NCBI GenBank assembly: GCA_017459965.1
Contig: JAFUBW010000013.1
Location: 1-43,882, forward strand
Direction: 5' to 3'
Origin: Bacilli bacterium
GTDB lineage: Bacteria; Bacillota_I; Bacilli_A; RF39; UBA660
Length of the DNA: 43,882 nucleotides
Shown here: piece by piece, positions 1-6,793 of the stretch
Position numbering within the stretch: position 1 is the stretch's first letter
How the letters are laid out: each line of letters begins with the position of its first letter
Position numbers and translations under genes: made by a program
Notes under the pieces: model-generated
Database searches by the model: none
The model's input: the letters and a program-made list of their open reading frames with translations, nothing else
What the model was told of the DNA's origin: nothing

Positions 1-103
1 AACAAATAAAAATAAAAAACATACCAATAAAAAAAATTATATTTTCTTTTGATTTAAAGAAACCAAAAAGAACCTGGGTTTTATTAAAATGTTTAAGACT
101 CAT
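1..103 (-). CDS. Variable surface protein, copy 1 (N-terminal fragment, cut by left edge)
   Basis: The minus-strand ATG at 101-103 opens a frame that runs off the left edge. Its first 12 residues, MSLKHFNKTQVL, are identical to those of the 299-residue protein at 35729-36628. They are followed by FGFFKSKEN and the start of a hydrophobic membrane segment. A cytoplasmic linker of about 28 residues present in the other copy is missing here. The DNA from 68 up to the C-run at 133 matches 36593-36657 base for base apart from a few substitutions. A run of nine G (coding strand) lies 30 bases upstream of the ATG. Only about 34 residues are visible, so the head domain is unknown. I infer a membrane-anchored, phase-variable surface protein. 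Confidence 0.75.
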   Translation of the reverse strand, partial: MSLKHFNKTQVLFGFFKSKENIIFFIGMFFIFIC

Positions 104-145
104 ACAAAATACCTATAATAACTAATATTACTCCCCCCCCCGGGG
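68..145. repeat. 5' constant region of the variable surface-gene family, copy 1
   Basis: This stretch, covering the first codons, the leader and the C9G4 tract, is repeated at 36593-36671. The alignment has no gaps until the homopolymer, where the other copy has one more C. Confidence 0.85.
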
Positions 146-149
146 ATAC
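122..149 (-). promoter_or_regulatory. Poly-G tract in putative promoter (phase-variation candidate), copy 1
   Basis: On the minus strand the order is GTATCC (144-149), CC, nine G (133-141), AGTAA, TATTAG (122-127), then the ATG at 103. If GTATCC and TATTAG act as weak -35 and -10 boxes, the G run forms most of a 16-bp spacer. Homopolymer-length control of spacers is known for Neisseria porA and opc. The promoter assignment is inference; the homopolymer is directly visible and out of keeping with this AT-rich sequence. Confidence 0.6.
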
Positions 150-154
150 TTTTT

Positions 155-183
155 TATAAAAAAAAAGACGAATTATCGTCTTT
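155..183 (-). terminator. Terminator of the zinc-ribbon gene
   Basis: An 8-bp stem, AAAGACGA/TCGTCTTT, with a 4-base loop is followed on the minus strand by a run of T. The stop codon lies in the hairpin. Confidence 0.8.
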
Positions 184-877
184 GCATTATATAATTAATA
201 TTTTTTAAATTTTCATTATATTTATTATAAAGCATATTACATATTAAGAATATTAATATTATAAATAATATTGTTAATAATATATTTGCTATTGTAACTA
301 AAGGATTTTTTCTTACTTTATATTTTCCTTTTTCATATTTTTTTATTACTTTTATTATTTCATCATCAAATAATATACCACAATGTGGACATATACCAGC
401 ATTTTTTGATATATAATTGTTACATTCAGGACATACTATACCTTTTACTTTATATGTATAATTATTTACTACTTTTTCTTCAACTACTTGTGTTTGTTTA
501 ATAGGTTCATGTATTATATTTTTTTCAATGATTGGTTCTTTTTCTAACACTTTTACTTCTTCGTTATTTTTTGTTTCAGATATTACTACTTTTTCTGTTT
601 TTGTTGGAGTTTGAGTTACTGTTGTAGTAGTTATAACTTTTTCTGTTTGTTCCGATAACATTAATTTTCTTATTTTTTTTATTAATATAATTAATAAACC
701 TATAAATAATGAAACAAGCGCAATTATTAAATAAGTTTTTAAAGTACTAATTAATTTATCAGTTATTATAATTGCAGGATTCATTTTTATTTGTATTGTA
801 TATACTATGTATATTACAAGAGAACCTAAGGCTATTGCGAATGGTAACCACTCTAAATATCTAAGTATTTTTTTCAT
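173..877 (-). CDS. Zinc-ribbon membrane protein, function unknown
   Basis: This 234-residue protein starts at the ATG at 875-877, behind GGGGGT; an upstream TTG in the same frame overlaps that ribosome-binding site and is unlikely. Two hydrophobic segments lie near the N terminus and one near the C terminus. A Thr/Glu/Val/Lys-rich linker separates them from a zinc ribbon, CPEC...CPHCG, at about residues 149-168. Such ribbon-plus-membrane proteins are widespread in Firmicutes and mostly uncharacterised. It has its own promoter and terminator, so it is probably a single-gene unit. The ribbon would face the cytoplasm if the N terminus is inside (inference). No specific function can be assigned. 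Confidence 0.85.
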   Translation of the reverse strand: MKKILRYLEWLPFAIALGSLVIYIVYTIQIKMNPAIIITDKLISTLKTYLIIALVSLFIGLLIILIKKIRKLMLSEQTEKVITTTTVTQTPTKTEKVVISETKNNEEVKVLEKEPIIEKNIIHEPIKQTQVVEEKVVNNYTYKVKGIVCPECNNYISKNAGICPHCGILFDDEIIKVIKKYEKGKYKVRKNPLVTIANILLTILFIILIFLICNMLYNKYNENLKNINYIMQRR

Positions 878-901
878 ATTTACCCCCAAAACTTAGCGTA
901 T

Positions 902-930
902 ATTATATACTAAAAATAATTTTTTTGCAA
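902..930 (-). promoter_or_regulatory. Promoter of the zinc-ribbon gene
   Basis: TTGCAA (925-930), a 17-bp spacer and a perfect TATAAT (902-907). Confidence 0.65.
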
Positions 931-934
931 ATTT

Positions 935-1675
935 TTATTCATTTTTGTTTTGTAGTGTTAATAATAGTTTATCTATTTTTTTAATATCACTATCCATTTT
1001 CATATTTTTGTATAATATTTTATCAATTTCATCTATATTTTTTTTATTTTCATTATATAATTCATAATTATTTTCTAAAAGAATTTTACTATGTGCTAGT
1101 ACATATGCACCTATTATTGTTTTTGCAAATTTATAATTATATTCTAAATCCTTACTTTCTAATATTACTTTTTCATGTTCTTTTATATTGGCATCTTTTA
1201 TTCCAAGTGCAAACATATAATTATATTTTGGATCCTTACTTTCTAATACTACTTTTTCATGTTCTTTTATATTAGCATTTTTAATAGCTTTTGCAAACAT
1301 ATAATTATATTTTGGATCCTTACTTTCTAATATTACTTTTTCATGTTCTTTTATATTACATGGAAATATAAATTTTGCAAATTTATAATTATATTCTAAA
1401 TCTTTGCTTTCTACTATAGCATTTGAAAGTTCAAGTTTATCTGATTTTTTTATATCTCTTGCAAAATTATAAACATATTCTAGATTTTTACTTTCTAATA
1501 TTACTTTTTCATGTGATTTTATATCTGATCCTTGTATATACTTTGCAAAGCAATAACATAATTGTGGATTTTTTAAATCTAATATTTTTCTTTCATATAA
1601 ATCAATAATTTTTTGTGGTTCTACATTATTTGACATATTCTTAAATAAATCAATTAATTCATTTATTTTATCCAT
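935..1675 (-). CDS. Tandem-repeat solenoid protein, function unknown
   Basis: This 246-residue soluble protein starts at the ATG at 1673-1675, behind GGAGGTAAAT. An in-frame TTG upstream lies inside the ribosome-binding site and was rejected. Residues about 45-190 consist of 28-residue repeats of the form ANIKEHEKVILESKDPKYNY followed by MFAKAIKN. The alternating helical pattern suggests an alpha-solenoid of the HEAT/TPR type, usually a protein-binding scaffold. The middle three repeats are nearly identical at the DNA level, pointing to recent expansion. There is no signal peptide or membrane segment. I do not recognise the family by name. Confidence 0.85.
   Translation of the reverse strand: MDKINELIDLFKNMSNNVEPQKIIDLYERKILDLKNPQLCYCFAKYIQGSDIKSHEKVILESKNLEYVYNFARDIKKSDKLELSNAIVESKDLEYNYKFAKFIFPCNIKEHEKVILESKDPKYNYMFAKAIKNANIKEHEKVVLESKDPKYNYMFALGIKDANIKEHEKVILESKDLEYNYKFAKTIIGAYVLAHSKILLENNYELYNENKKNIDEIDKILYKNMKMDSDIKKIDKLLLTLQNKNE
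1067..1570. repeat. 84-bp tandem repeats inside the solenoid gene
   Basis: The phrase CTTACTTTCTAATA or a close variant recurs at 1151, 1235, 1319, 1403 and 1487, an exact 84-bp period. The units at 1151, 1235 and 1319 are the most alike. Confidence 0.9.
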
Positions 1676-1707
1676 ATTTACCTCCAATAAATGTTTATTT
1701 AAAGTTT

Positions 1708-1736
1708 ATTATATATCAAATTAATAAAGAATACAA
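1708..1736 (-). promoter_or_regulatory. Promoter of the solenoid-repeat gene
   Basis: TTGTAT (1731-1736), 17-bp spacer, TATAAT (1708-1713). The -35 is weak and the -10 is perfect. Confidence 0.5.
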
Positions 1737-1737
1737 T

Positions 1738-1768
1738 AAAAAAAATAAGTTCTTATATAGAACTTATA
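1738..1768 (-). terminator. Terminator after khpA
   Basis: A 9-bp stem, ATAAGTTCT/AGAACTTAT, followed by a T run on the minus strand. It overlaps the khpA stop codon. Confidence 0.8.
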
Positions 1769-1995
1769 TTTATTTTAACTCTTTTATTATCTTTTAAATA
1801 AGAGCTTGCTTGAACTACGGTTCTTATAGAATTAGCTATTTTACCATTTTTTCCAATTACAGAACCCATTTCTTCTTCTGGAATAACTACTTCTATAATT
1901 ATTTCATCTTCTGTATCAAATTCTTTTACTGATACTGAATCTTCATCTTTAATTAATGATTTTATAATCATTTCTGTTAAACTTACTAAATCCAT
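1753..1995 (-). CDS. khpA: KH-domain RNA-binding protein KhpA
   Basis: This 80-residue protein is a single KH domain with the GxxG loop in VIGKNGKIA (about residues 46-54) and acidic strands before it. Its length and position directly after rpsP match B. subtilis YlqC/KhpA. KhpA works with KhpB as an RNA chaperone and affects cell division and elongation in streptococci. The start is two bases after the rpsP stop, so the two genes are co-transcribed and probably translationally coupled. A hairpin terminator ends the unit; ylqD, rimM and trmD do not follow here. Confidence 0.95.
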   Translation of the reverse strand: MDLVSLTEMIIKSLIKDEDSVSVKEFDTEDEIIIEVVIPEEEMGSVIGKNGKIANSIRTVVQASSYLKDNKRVKINISSI

Positions 1996-1997
1996 TA

Positions 1998-2264
1998 TTA
2001 TTTACCTCTTTTTTCTTCATGGAATTTAGTCATAATTCCTTGTTTAGATAATAAGTTTCTAGCTGTATCAGTTGGTTGTGCACCTTTTTTAAGCCAGTCA
2101 ATGATAGCTTCTTCATTTAATTTAACTTCAGCATTAAGTGGATTATAATAACCAACTTGATCAATTACTTTTCCATCTCTTGCTACTCTTGAATCAGCAA
2201 TAACTACTCTATAAAATGGTCTACCTTTAGCACCCATTCTTTTTAATCTAATTTTAACTGCCAT
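1998..2264 (-). CDS. rpsP: 30S ribosomal protein S16
   Basis: The 88 residues match S16 along their whole length: [43 protein letters not shown], then a basic tail. S16 is needed for 30S assembly. The gene sits behind a near-consensus sigma-A promoter and an AGGAAGG ribosome-binding site, and is followed two bases later by khpA. Its usual partner ffh is not adjacent; the upstream neighbour is cotE, ended by its own terminator. Confidence 0.98.
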   Translation of the reverse strand: MAVKIRLKRMGAKGRPFYRVVIADSRVARDGKVIDQVGYYNPLNAEVKLNEEAIIDWLKKGAQPTDTARNLLSKQGIMTKFHEEKRGK

Positions 2265-2293
2265 ATATACCTTCCTTTCTTTTTGCTAGAATT

Positions 2294-2322
2294 ATAATAC
2301 TATAAAAAAAAATAAATGTCAA
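2294..2322 (-). promoter_or_regulatory. Promoter of rpsP-khpA
   Basis: TTGACA (2317-2322), 17-bp T-rich spacer, TATTAT (2294-2299). The -35 box lies in the distal arm of the cotE terminator hairpin. Confidence 0.8.
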
Positions 2323-2340
2323 CTATTTTTGTTGACATTA
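2305..2340 (-). terminator. Terminator after cotE
   Basis: Stem ATGTCAAC/GTTGACAT with a 7-base loop, then a T-rich run. It includes the cotE stop codon and shares bases with the rpsP -35 box. Confidence 0.8.
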
Positions 2341-2871
2341 TTCTTCTAAAAAATCTTCATTAATTTCATTATCTATTTCTTTTTCTGTTTCTTCGGTTAC
2401 TGGATCATCAAATACTTCCCAATTATCTTCATCATCTTCTACCATTATTTTAACTTTTTGATCTCCTACTACTTCTATTCCGAGTTCTTTTTCTATATCA
2501 AAGTCAATTGTATTACCATTTATTTGTACATTTGAACAATTTGGTTGTTTAAGTGCGCGTACTATTATTTGGGAATCATTAAGATCTACATCTAATTTAG
2601 TTTTAATATTAATTAAATCATTATATTTAATTGTTTTATTTATTACATTAGTTTTTGTATCATTATCATATGAATACCAAATATTTATATCAAATGAGCC
2701 ATCTACTACTACATCTTCACCTTGTACATAACCTTTAAATTTATGATTAATTATCCAGCATCCTAGTATTGTAGAAGGTGTTACTTCACTTTGAACACTA
2801 TATTTATTTTTAAAATATTTCTTACCTTTACCTATAACTGTTTTTGTAACAATTTCTTTATAACTAGACAT
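2338..2871 (-). CDS. cotE: Outer spore coat morphogenetic protein CotE
   Basis: This 177-residue protein matches the CotE family along its length: MSSYKEIVTKTVIGKG at the start, STILGCWIINHKF (about 33-45), VDGSFDINIWYSYDNDTKT (about 56-74) and ALKQPNCSNVQINGN (about 106-120), ending in a Glu/Asp-rich tail. In B. subtilis, CotE forms the layer on which the outer coat assembles, on the mother-cell side of the forespore. It is a strong sign of endospore formation. The start follows AAGGAGTGATAAAAA. A sigma-K-like sequence lies just upstream. It forms a single-gene unit between two terminators. Confidence 0.93.
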   Translation of the reverse strand: MSSYKEIVTKTVIGKGKKYFKNKYSVQSEVTPSTILGCWIINHKFKGYVQGEDVVVDGSFDINIWYSYDNDTKTNVINKTIKYNDLINIKTKLDVDLNDSQIIVRALKQPNCSNVQINGNTIDFDIEKELGIEVVGDQKVKIMVEDDEDNWEVFDDPVTEETEKEIDNEINEDFLEE

Positions 2872-2890
2872 TTTTTATCACTCCTTACTT

Positions 2891-2918
2891 TAATTTATGA
2901 TAAAAAACTAAAAAAGTG
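2891..2918 (-). promoter_or_regulatory. Candidate sigma-K-type promoter of cotE
   Basis: CATAAATTA (2891-2899) fits CATAnnnTA, and CAC (2916-2918) lies 16 bp upstream, as in the sigma-K consensus. B. subtilis cotE is known to use sigma-E and sigma-K promoters. The box almost touches the ribosome-binding site, leaving a very short leader, so this is tentative. Confidence 0.45.
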
Positions 2919-2938
2919 CCTATTTTTAGCACTTTTTT
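2905..2938 (-). terminator. Terminator of the secreted-protein gene at 2938-3579
   Basis: Stem AAAGTGC/GCACTTT with a 9-base loop, followed by T residues. It overlaps the cotE promoter region. Confidence 0.8.
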
Positions 2939-3579
2939 TAATTTTTAAATGGTAACTCTAATTTATCATGATTATTTATATTAGTATTTGATATTTTTAT
3001 TTTATATTTTAATGGATTATTTTTATTATTATTCAAATTATTTATTGTATATGATATTTCATTAATAAAATTATTTTCTTTTTTTATTATTACTATTATA
3101 TTTTTATCTAAATCTTTTTTATTCATTACATCTTTTGTATATATCATATTATATGCATCATATGCCTTCATTTTAATTTTATAAGTATTATTATTTAATT
3201 TTTTAACTTTAGATTTTTTTAAATAAGAATAATTTATATTAATTTTTTCTTCATTATCTTTTAATTCTTTATATTTACCATTATCATTTACATATACTTT
3301 ATTATTTACTATATATTTTTCTATTTTATTTTCTATCTTATTATTTGTATAATTTGATAAAATTATTTTTTTAATATTTGATGTTTTAATTATTTCATAA
3401 TTAATTTTTAAAGTATTTTGTCCTTTAAGACTAGTTTCAATATAAGTTGAATAATTAATTTTATCTTTATAATTGATAGTATTGTTCACTAAATTATTAA
3501 ATGAAATATTAATATATATATAGTAAATTATTACTAAAGTTATTAATATAAACAATATTAAAAATAATTTCTTTTTCAT
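2938..3579 (-). CDS. Membrane-anchored extracellular protein, function unknown
   Basis: This 213-residue, Asn/Lys/Ile-rich protein has a Lys-rich start followed by a hydrophobic segment (about residues 5-24). There is no lipobox Cys, so it is probably an uncleaved anchor or signal peptide. The rest is a series of beta-type strands including NNKVYVNDNGKYKELKDNEE, a pattern seen in lipoproteins with a LolA/LppX-like half-barrel. That fold is inferred from the look of the sequence only. The start follows GGTGATAATATG. It lies between frr and cotE and ends in its own terminator. Confidence 0.8.
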   Translation of the reverse strand: MKKKLFLILFILITLVIIYYIYINISFNNLVNNTINYKDKINYSTYIETSLKGQNTLKINYEIIKTSNIKKIILSNYTNNKIENKIEKYIVNNKVYVNDNGKYKELKDNEEKININYSYLKKSKVKKLNNNTYKIKMKAYDAYNMIYTKDVMNKKDLDKNIIVIIKKENNFINEISYTINNLNNNKNNPLKYKIKISNTNINNHDKLELPFKN

Positions 3580-3609
3580 ATTATCACCTTACACCAAATT
3601 ATTAACCTA

Positions 3610-3645
3610 TTTTAAAAAGAGTTAATTATATAGTCATTAACTCTT
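3610..3645 (-). terminator. Terminator after frr
   Basis: A 10-bp stem, AAGAGTTAAT/ATTAACTCTT, and T tail. It overlaps the frr stop codon. Confidence 0.8.
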
Positions 3646-4168
3646 GTTCTTTTTCTTTTGATTTTTCGTCTACTTCTTTATTATATTTATTAATTAGATC
3701 TTGAACTTCGTTTTCACCATGTTTTTCTTCATCTTCATTAAGTTCTAATCTCTTAATAGAGTTATTTGCATCTTGCCTTATATTTCTTAAAGCTATTTTA
3801 GCTTCTTCAGCCATAGATTTTGCTTGTTTAACAAGTTCTCTTCTTCTATCTTCAGTTAGTTCTGGAATTGTAATAAAAATAAGTTCACCAGTATTATTAG
3901 GTGTTAGTCCTAAATCTGCTTCATATATTCCTTTTTCTATATCAGGAAGACATGTTTTATCAAATGCTTTTATTTGAAGTTTTCTTGCTTCTGGAACTGA
4001 TATAGTTGCAAGTTGATTAAGTGGTGTTGGTGCACCATAATAATCTACTTTAACCTTATCAAGCATTGCTGGATTAGCTCTACCTGCTCTTATATTTGTA
4101 AATCTATTTTCTAAATTTTCTATTGCTTTTTGCATTTTTTCTTCTGTTTCTAATAAAATTTCATCCAT
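3626..4168 (-). CDS. frr: Ribosome recycling factor
   Basis: The protein is 180 residues from the ATG at 4166-4168, behind AAAGGAGATAATAAT. The longer in-frame reading from 4195 has no ribosome-binding site. Conserved RRF blocks are present: ENRFTNIRAGRANPAMLDKV, YYGAPTPLNQLATISVPEAR and LTEDRRRELVKQAKSMAEEA. RRF splits post-termination ribosomes together with EF-G. In most Firmicutes it follows pyrH; here pyrH is absent and an unrelated 162-residue gene lies between tsf and frr. Confidence 0.97.
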   Translation of the reverse strand: MDEILLETEEKMQKAIENLENRFTNIRAGRANPAMLDKVKVDYYGAPTPLNQLATISVPEARKLQIKAFDKTCLPDIEKGIYEADLGLTPNNTGELIFITIPELTEDRRRELVKQAKSMAEEAKIALRNIRQDANNSIKRLELNEDEEKHGENEVQDLINKYNKEVDEKSKEKEQELMTI

Positions 4169-4202
4169 ATTATTATCTCCTTTATATATAAACATTTTAC
4201 TA

Positions 4203-4237
4203 TAAAAAAAATATTATTTCAATTATTAATAATATTT
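4203..4237 (-). terminator. Terminator of the 162-residue gene
   Basis: Stem AATATTATT/AATAATATT and a run of T. The gene's stop codon lies in the loop side. Confidence 0.65.
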
Positions 4238-4714
4238 TTGTTCATTTATTTTTTTAATTAGTTTATATGACCCTTTTTGTTTATTATATAATAAATTTTT
4301 ATAATATTGAATTTTTATTTTTGAAAATTTTCTATAATATTCTTGAGTATTATATATATCTACTTTTGGATAAATTATTTTGTGTTTTTTTTCAAACTTT
4401 TTAGAATCATTAATATTAATTTTAAATATTAAACCATTTTCAATTACCATATATAATTTATATGTAACATCTGGATTACCATCATATGTTAAATATTCGT
4501 TTATATTTCCAGTAATAGAATTTTTATTTTCTACATAGCTTCCCATATATACAAATACACTTTTTTCAGATTTAGTAGAAGATTTTGATTTTTTTATCGC
4601 ATCATTTAATATTTTATTATATTCATCTTTTGTAATCGTTCCTTTTTCTTTAATAATTTCTTCTAAATTCAAATAAAAATCTTTTCTAAAACTTCTTAAT
4701 TCTTCTTTATTCAT
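4226..4714 (-). CDS. Hypothetical cytoplasmic protein between tsf and frr
   Basis: This 162-residue Lys-rich protein has no signal peptide or membrane helix. The start follows GGGAGGTAAAT. The first 50 residues look helical (RSFRKDFYLNLEEIIKEKG). Residues 53-95 look beta-rich (SVFVYMGSYVENKNSITGN, then YKLYMVIENGLIFKI), and a basic Tyr-rich C terminus follows. I do not recognise it. It occupies the place where pyrH usually lies, but has no nucleotide-kinase motif and is not a shortened PyrH. It has its own extended -10 promoter and terminator. Confidence 0.8.
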   Translation of the reverse strand: MNKEELRSFRKDFYLNLEEIIKEKGTITKDEYNKILNDAIKKSKSSTKSEKSVFVYMGSYVENKNSITGNINEYLTYDGNPDVTYKLYMVIENGLIFKININDSKKFEKKHKIIYPKVDIYNTQEYYRKFSKIKIQYYKNLLYNKQKGSYKLIKKINEQKYY

Positions 4715-4740
4715 ATTTACCTCCCTGAATTATTAAATTC

Positions 4741-4749
4741 ATTATAACA
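4741..4749 (-). promoter_or_regulatory. Extended -10 promoter of the 162-residue gene
   Basis: On the minus strand TGTTATAAT, with TATAAT at 4741-4746. No clear -35 box is visible. Confidence 0.5.
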
Positions 4750-4760
4750 CATAAATAAAA

Positions 4761-4789
4761 TAAAAAAAAGAGAAATTTCTTTCTCTTTA
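4761..4789 (-). terminator. Terminator after tsf
   Basis: Stem AAAGAGAAA/TTTCTCTTT with a short loop and a T run. It contains the tsf stop codon. Confidence 0.8.
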
Positions 4790-5656
4790 TCCATTTATTT
4801 GGCTCATAACTTCTTCTACAAAGTTATCTTCTCTTTTTTCAATTCCTTCTCCAACTTCGAATCTAACCATATTAACGATTGATCCTCCATTTGATTTAAC
4901 GAATTCTCCTACAGTTTTGTCTGAATCTTTTACAAATTCTTGTTCTTCTAAACAGATTTCTTTATAGAATTTATTAATTCTTCCTTGAACCATTTTTTCA
5001 GCTATTTCAGCAGGTTTTCCTTCATTCATAGCTTGTTCTTTTAATACATTCATTTCTTTTTCTGTTTCTTCAGCTGGAACATCTTCTCTTCTAATGTAAG
5101 ATGGTCTCATAGCTGCACAGTGCATTGCAACATCTTTAGCTACTTCTTCACTTGCACCTTCAACTAAAGTTAAAACAGATATTTTACCTCCCATATGAAT
5201 GTAACTACCAAAGTTTTGTGAATCAGTTTTTGTAAGTCTTTCAAATCTTCTAAAACTAATTTTTTCTCCTATAGTTGCAGTCATATTAGTAACATAATCA
5301 TTAAGAGTTCCTTCTTCACATGAAAGTTCTAAAGCTTCTTCCATAGTTTTAACATCATTATTAACTACTACATTTGCAATTGTATTAACTAAGTTAACAA
5401 ATTTTTCATTTTTAGCAACGAAATCTGTTTCACAGTTTACTTCTACAACTGCAGCATTATTTCCATTAATTACAACAGTAGAAAGTCCTTCTGCAGCTAT
5501 TCTTGATGCTTTTTTAGCAGCTTTAGATATTCCTTTTTCTCTTAAATAATCCATTGCTTTATCTATATCACCATCATTTGCTTCTAATGCTTTTTTACAA
5601 TCCATTAATCCTGCACCTGATAGATCTCTTAATTCTTTAATTAAACTTGTATTCAT
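4787..5656 (-). CDS. tsf: Elongation factor Ts
   Basis: The 289-residue protein starts MNTSLIKELRDLSGAGLMDC, with the UBA-like N-terminal domain that contacts EF-Tu. The signature TDFVAKNEKF (about residues 77-86) follows. The length matches bacterial EF-Ts. It recharges EF-Tu with GTP during translation. The start follows GGAGGTGTGATAT, 16 bases after the rpsB stop, so the two form an operon behind the rpsB promoter. A terminator separates it from the next gene. Confidence 0.98.
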   Translation of the reverse strand: MNTSLIKELRDLSGAGLMDCKKALEANDGDIDKAMDYLREKGISKAAKKASRIAAEGLSTVVINGNNAAVVEVNCETDFVAKNEKFVNLVNTIANVVVNNDVKTMEEALELSCEEGTLNDYVTNMTATIGEKISFRRFERLTKTDSQNFGSYIHMGGKISVLTLVEGASEEVAKDVAMHCAAMRPSYIRREDVPAEETEKEMNVLKEQAMNEGKPAEIAEKMVQGRINKFYKEICLEEQEFVKDSDKTVGEFVKSNGGSIVNMVRFEVGEGIEKREDNFVEEVMSQING

Positions 5657-5672
5657 ATATCACACCTCCAAT

Positions 5673-6629
5673 TTATTTATTTAAAACTTCTATAAGTTCA
5701 GCTTTTTTAAGTTTACTATAACCTTCAATTCCTTTAGCCTTTGCCATTTCTTTAAGTTCAGCAACTGTTTTTTTAGATAAATCTTCTTCGGCTTTGATAT
5801 CTTTTTTATCTTCTTTAACAGTTTCTTTTTTAGCTTTAGGTTTTTCTTCTTTAGTTTCTTTAACTTCTACTTTTTCTTCTTTTTTAGTTTCTTTATTAGA
5901 TTCTTTAGTTTTATTTTTATCTTCATCAGTTAAGAAATCAACCATTTCTCTATCTGTTCCTTCATTAATTGCATTTGCAAGTACACCAAGTATAATTTTA
6001 ACACTTCTTACAGCATCATCATTAGCAGGTATTACATAATCAACTAAATCTGGATCACAGTTAGTATCAACAATACCAAATACAGGTATTCCAAGTTTTC
6101 TAGCTTCTTTAATAGCTATATATTCTTTTTTAGGATCTACTATGATCATTGCATCTGGTAATCTTTTCATATTTCTAATACCACAGAAATAAGAATTTAA
6201 TTTATCATATTGTTTTCTTATTTTGATAACTTCTTTTTTAGGAAGTAATTCAAGTGTACCATTTGCTTCCATTTTTTCAACTTGATCTAAGTATCCCATT
6301 CTTCTTTTAATAGTTCTAAAGTTTGTTAGAGTACCACCAAGCCATCTTTCTGTTACATAAAAACTATCACTTCTTACAGCTTCTTCTGCACTTGCTTCTT
6401 GTGCTTGTTTTTTAGTACCTACAAATATTACTTTACCACCATTATTTGTGATTTCTTTTAAAGCATCATATGCTTCTTCAATTTTCTTAACAGTTTTTTG
6501 TAAATCTATAATATAGATTCCTTCTCTTGCTGTAAAGATATATTCTTTCATTTTTGGATTCCATCTTTTTGTTTGATGACCAAAATGAACACCAGCTTCT
6601 AATAAATATCCCATTGAAACTACTGACAT
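5673..6629 (-). CDS. rpsB: 30S ribosomal protein S2 with a charged linker and a C-terminal Rho-N/SAP-like domain
   Basis: Residues 1-225 or so are a normal S2: [20 protein letters not shown], then [13 protein letters not shown] and [20 protein letters not shown]. The protein is 318 residues, against about 245 for typical Firmicute S2. The extra part is a Lys/Glu linker (about 235-282) and a final segment, [20 protein letters not shown] followed by [11 protein letters not shown]. That segment fits the Rho N-terminal/SAP-type nucleic-acid-binding fold. S2 joins the small subunit late and contacts bS1 in other bacteria. The gene begins an operon with tsf, behind a good promoter and a leader of about 105 bases. 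Confidence 0.97.
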   Translation of the reverse strand: MSVVSMGYLLEAGVHFGHQTKRWNPKMKEYIFTAREGIYIIDLQKTVKKIEEAYDALKEITNNGGKVIFVGTKKQAQEASAEEAVRSDSFYVTERWLGGTLTNFRTIKRRMGYLDQVEKMEANGTLELLPKKEVIKIRKQYDKLNSYFCGIRNMKRLPDAMIIVDPKKEYIAIKEARKLGIPVFGIVDTNCDPDLVDYVIPANDDAVRSVKIILGVLANAINEGTDREMVDFLTDEDKNKTKESNKETKKEEKVEVKETKEEKPKAKKETVKEDKKDIKAEEDLSKKTVAELKEMAKAKGIEGYSKLKKAELIEVLNK

Positions 6630-6647
6630 ATTTTCACTCTCCTTTTG

Positions 6648-6668
6648 TTAATCTTTCAAATATTTCAT
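6648..6668 (-). CDS. Possible six-codon leader peptide before rpsB
   Basis: ATG AAA TAT TTG AAA GAT TAA encodes MKYLKD. A GGGG ribosome-binding site lies at 6674-6679, about 5 bases upstream. The stop codon almost touches the AAAAGGAGAG ribosome-binding site of rpsB. It may couple or tune translation of S2, or be a chance minigene. Confidence 0.3.
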   Translation of the reverse strand: MKYLKD

Positions 6669-6740
6669 TTTTAATCCCCACTTATATTTAAGCACTAGGT
6701 TCATAAATCAATATTTGTGTATTTTTTCAAAGCCAAATGT

Positions 6741-6769
6741 ATTATAACATAAGTAAAAACTTAAGTAAA
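6741..6769 (-). promoter_or_regulatory. Promoter of rpsB-tsf
   Basis: TTTACT (6764-6769), 17-bp spacer, TATAAT (6741-6746) with an upstream TG extension. It leaves a leader of about 105 bases. The 6630-6735 leader may hold S2 autoregulation, but I see no named motif. Confidence 0.75.
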
Positions 6770-6793
6770 TAGAATTTTTTTAAAAAATATGCA

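Noticed and set aside
1067-1570. CRISPR-like array
   Set aside because: The 84-bp units are contiguous coding repeats with no unique spacers, and they keep the frame of a protein.
5794-6039. Plus-strand reading frame over rpsB (and similar frames at 1093, 1423, 15703, 16932, 17270, 17675, 18115, 29030, 32041, 34201, 34383, 42893)
   Set aside because: They are antisense shadows of well-supported minus-strand genes, with biased composition and no ribosome-binding sites.
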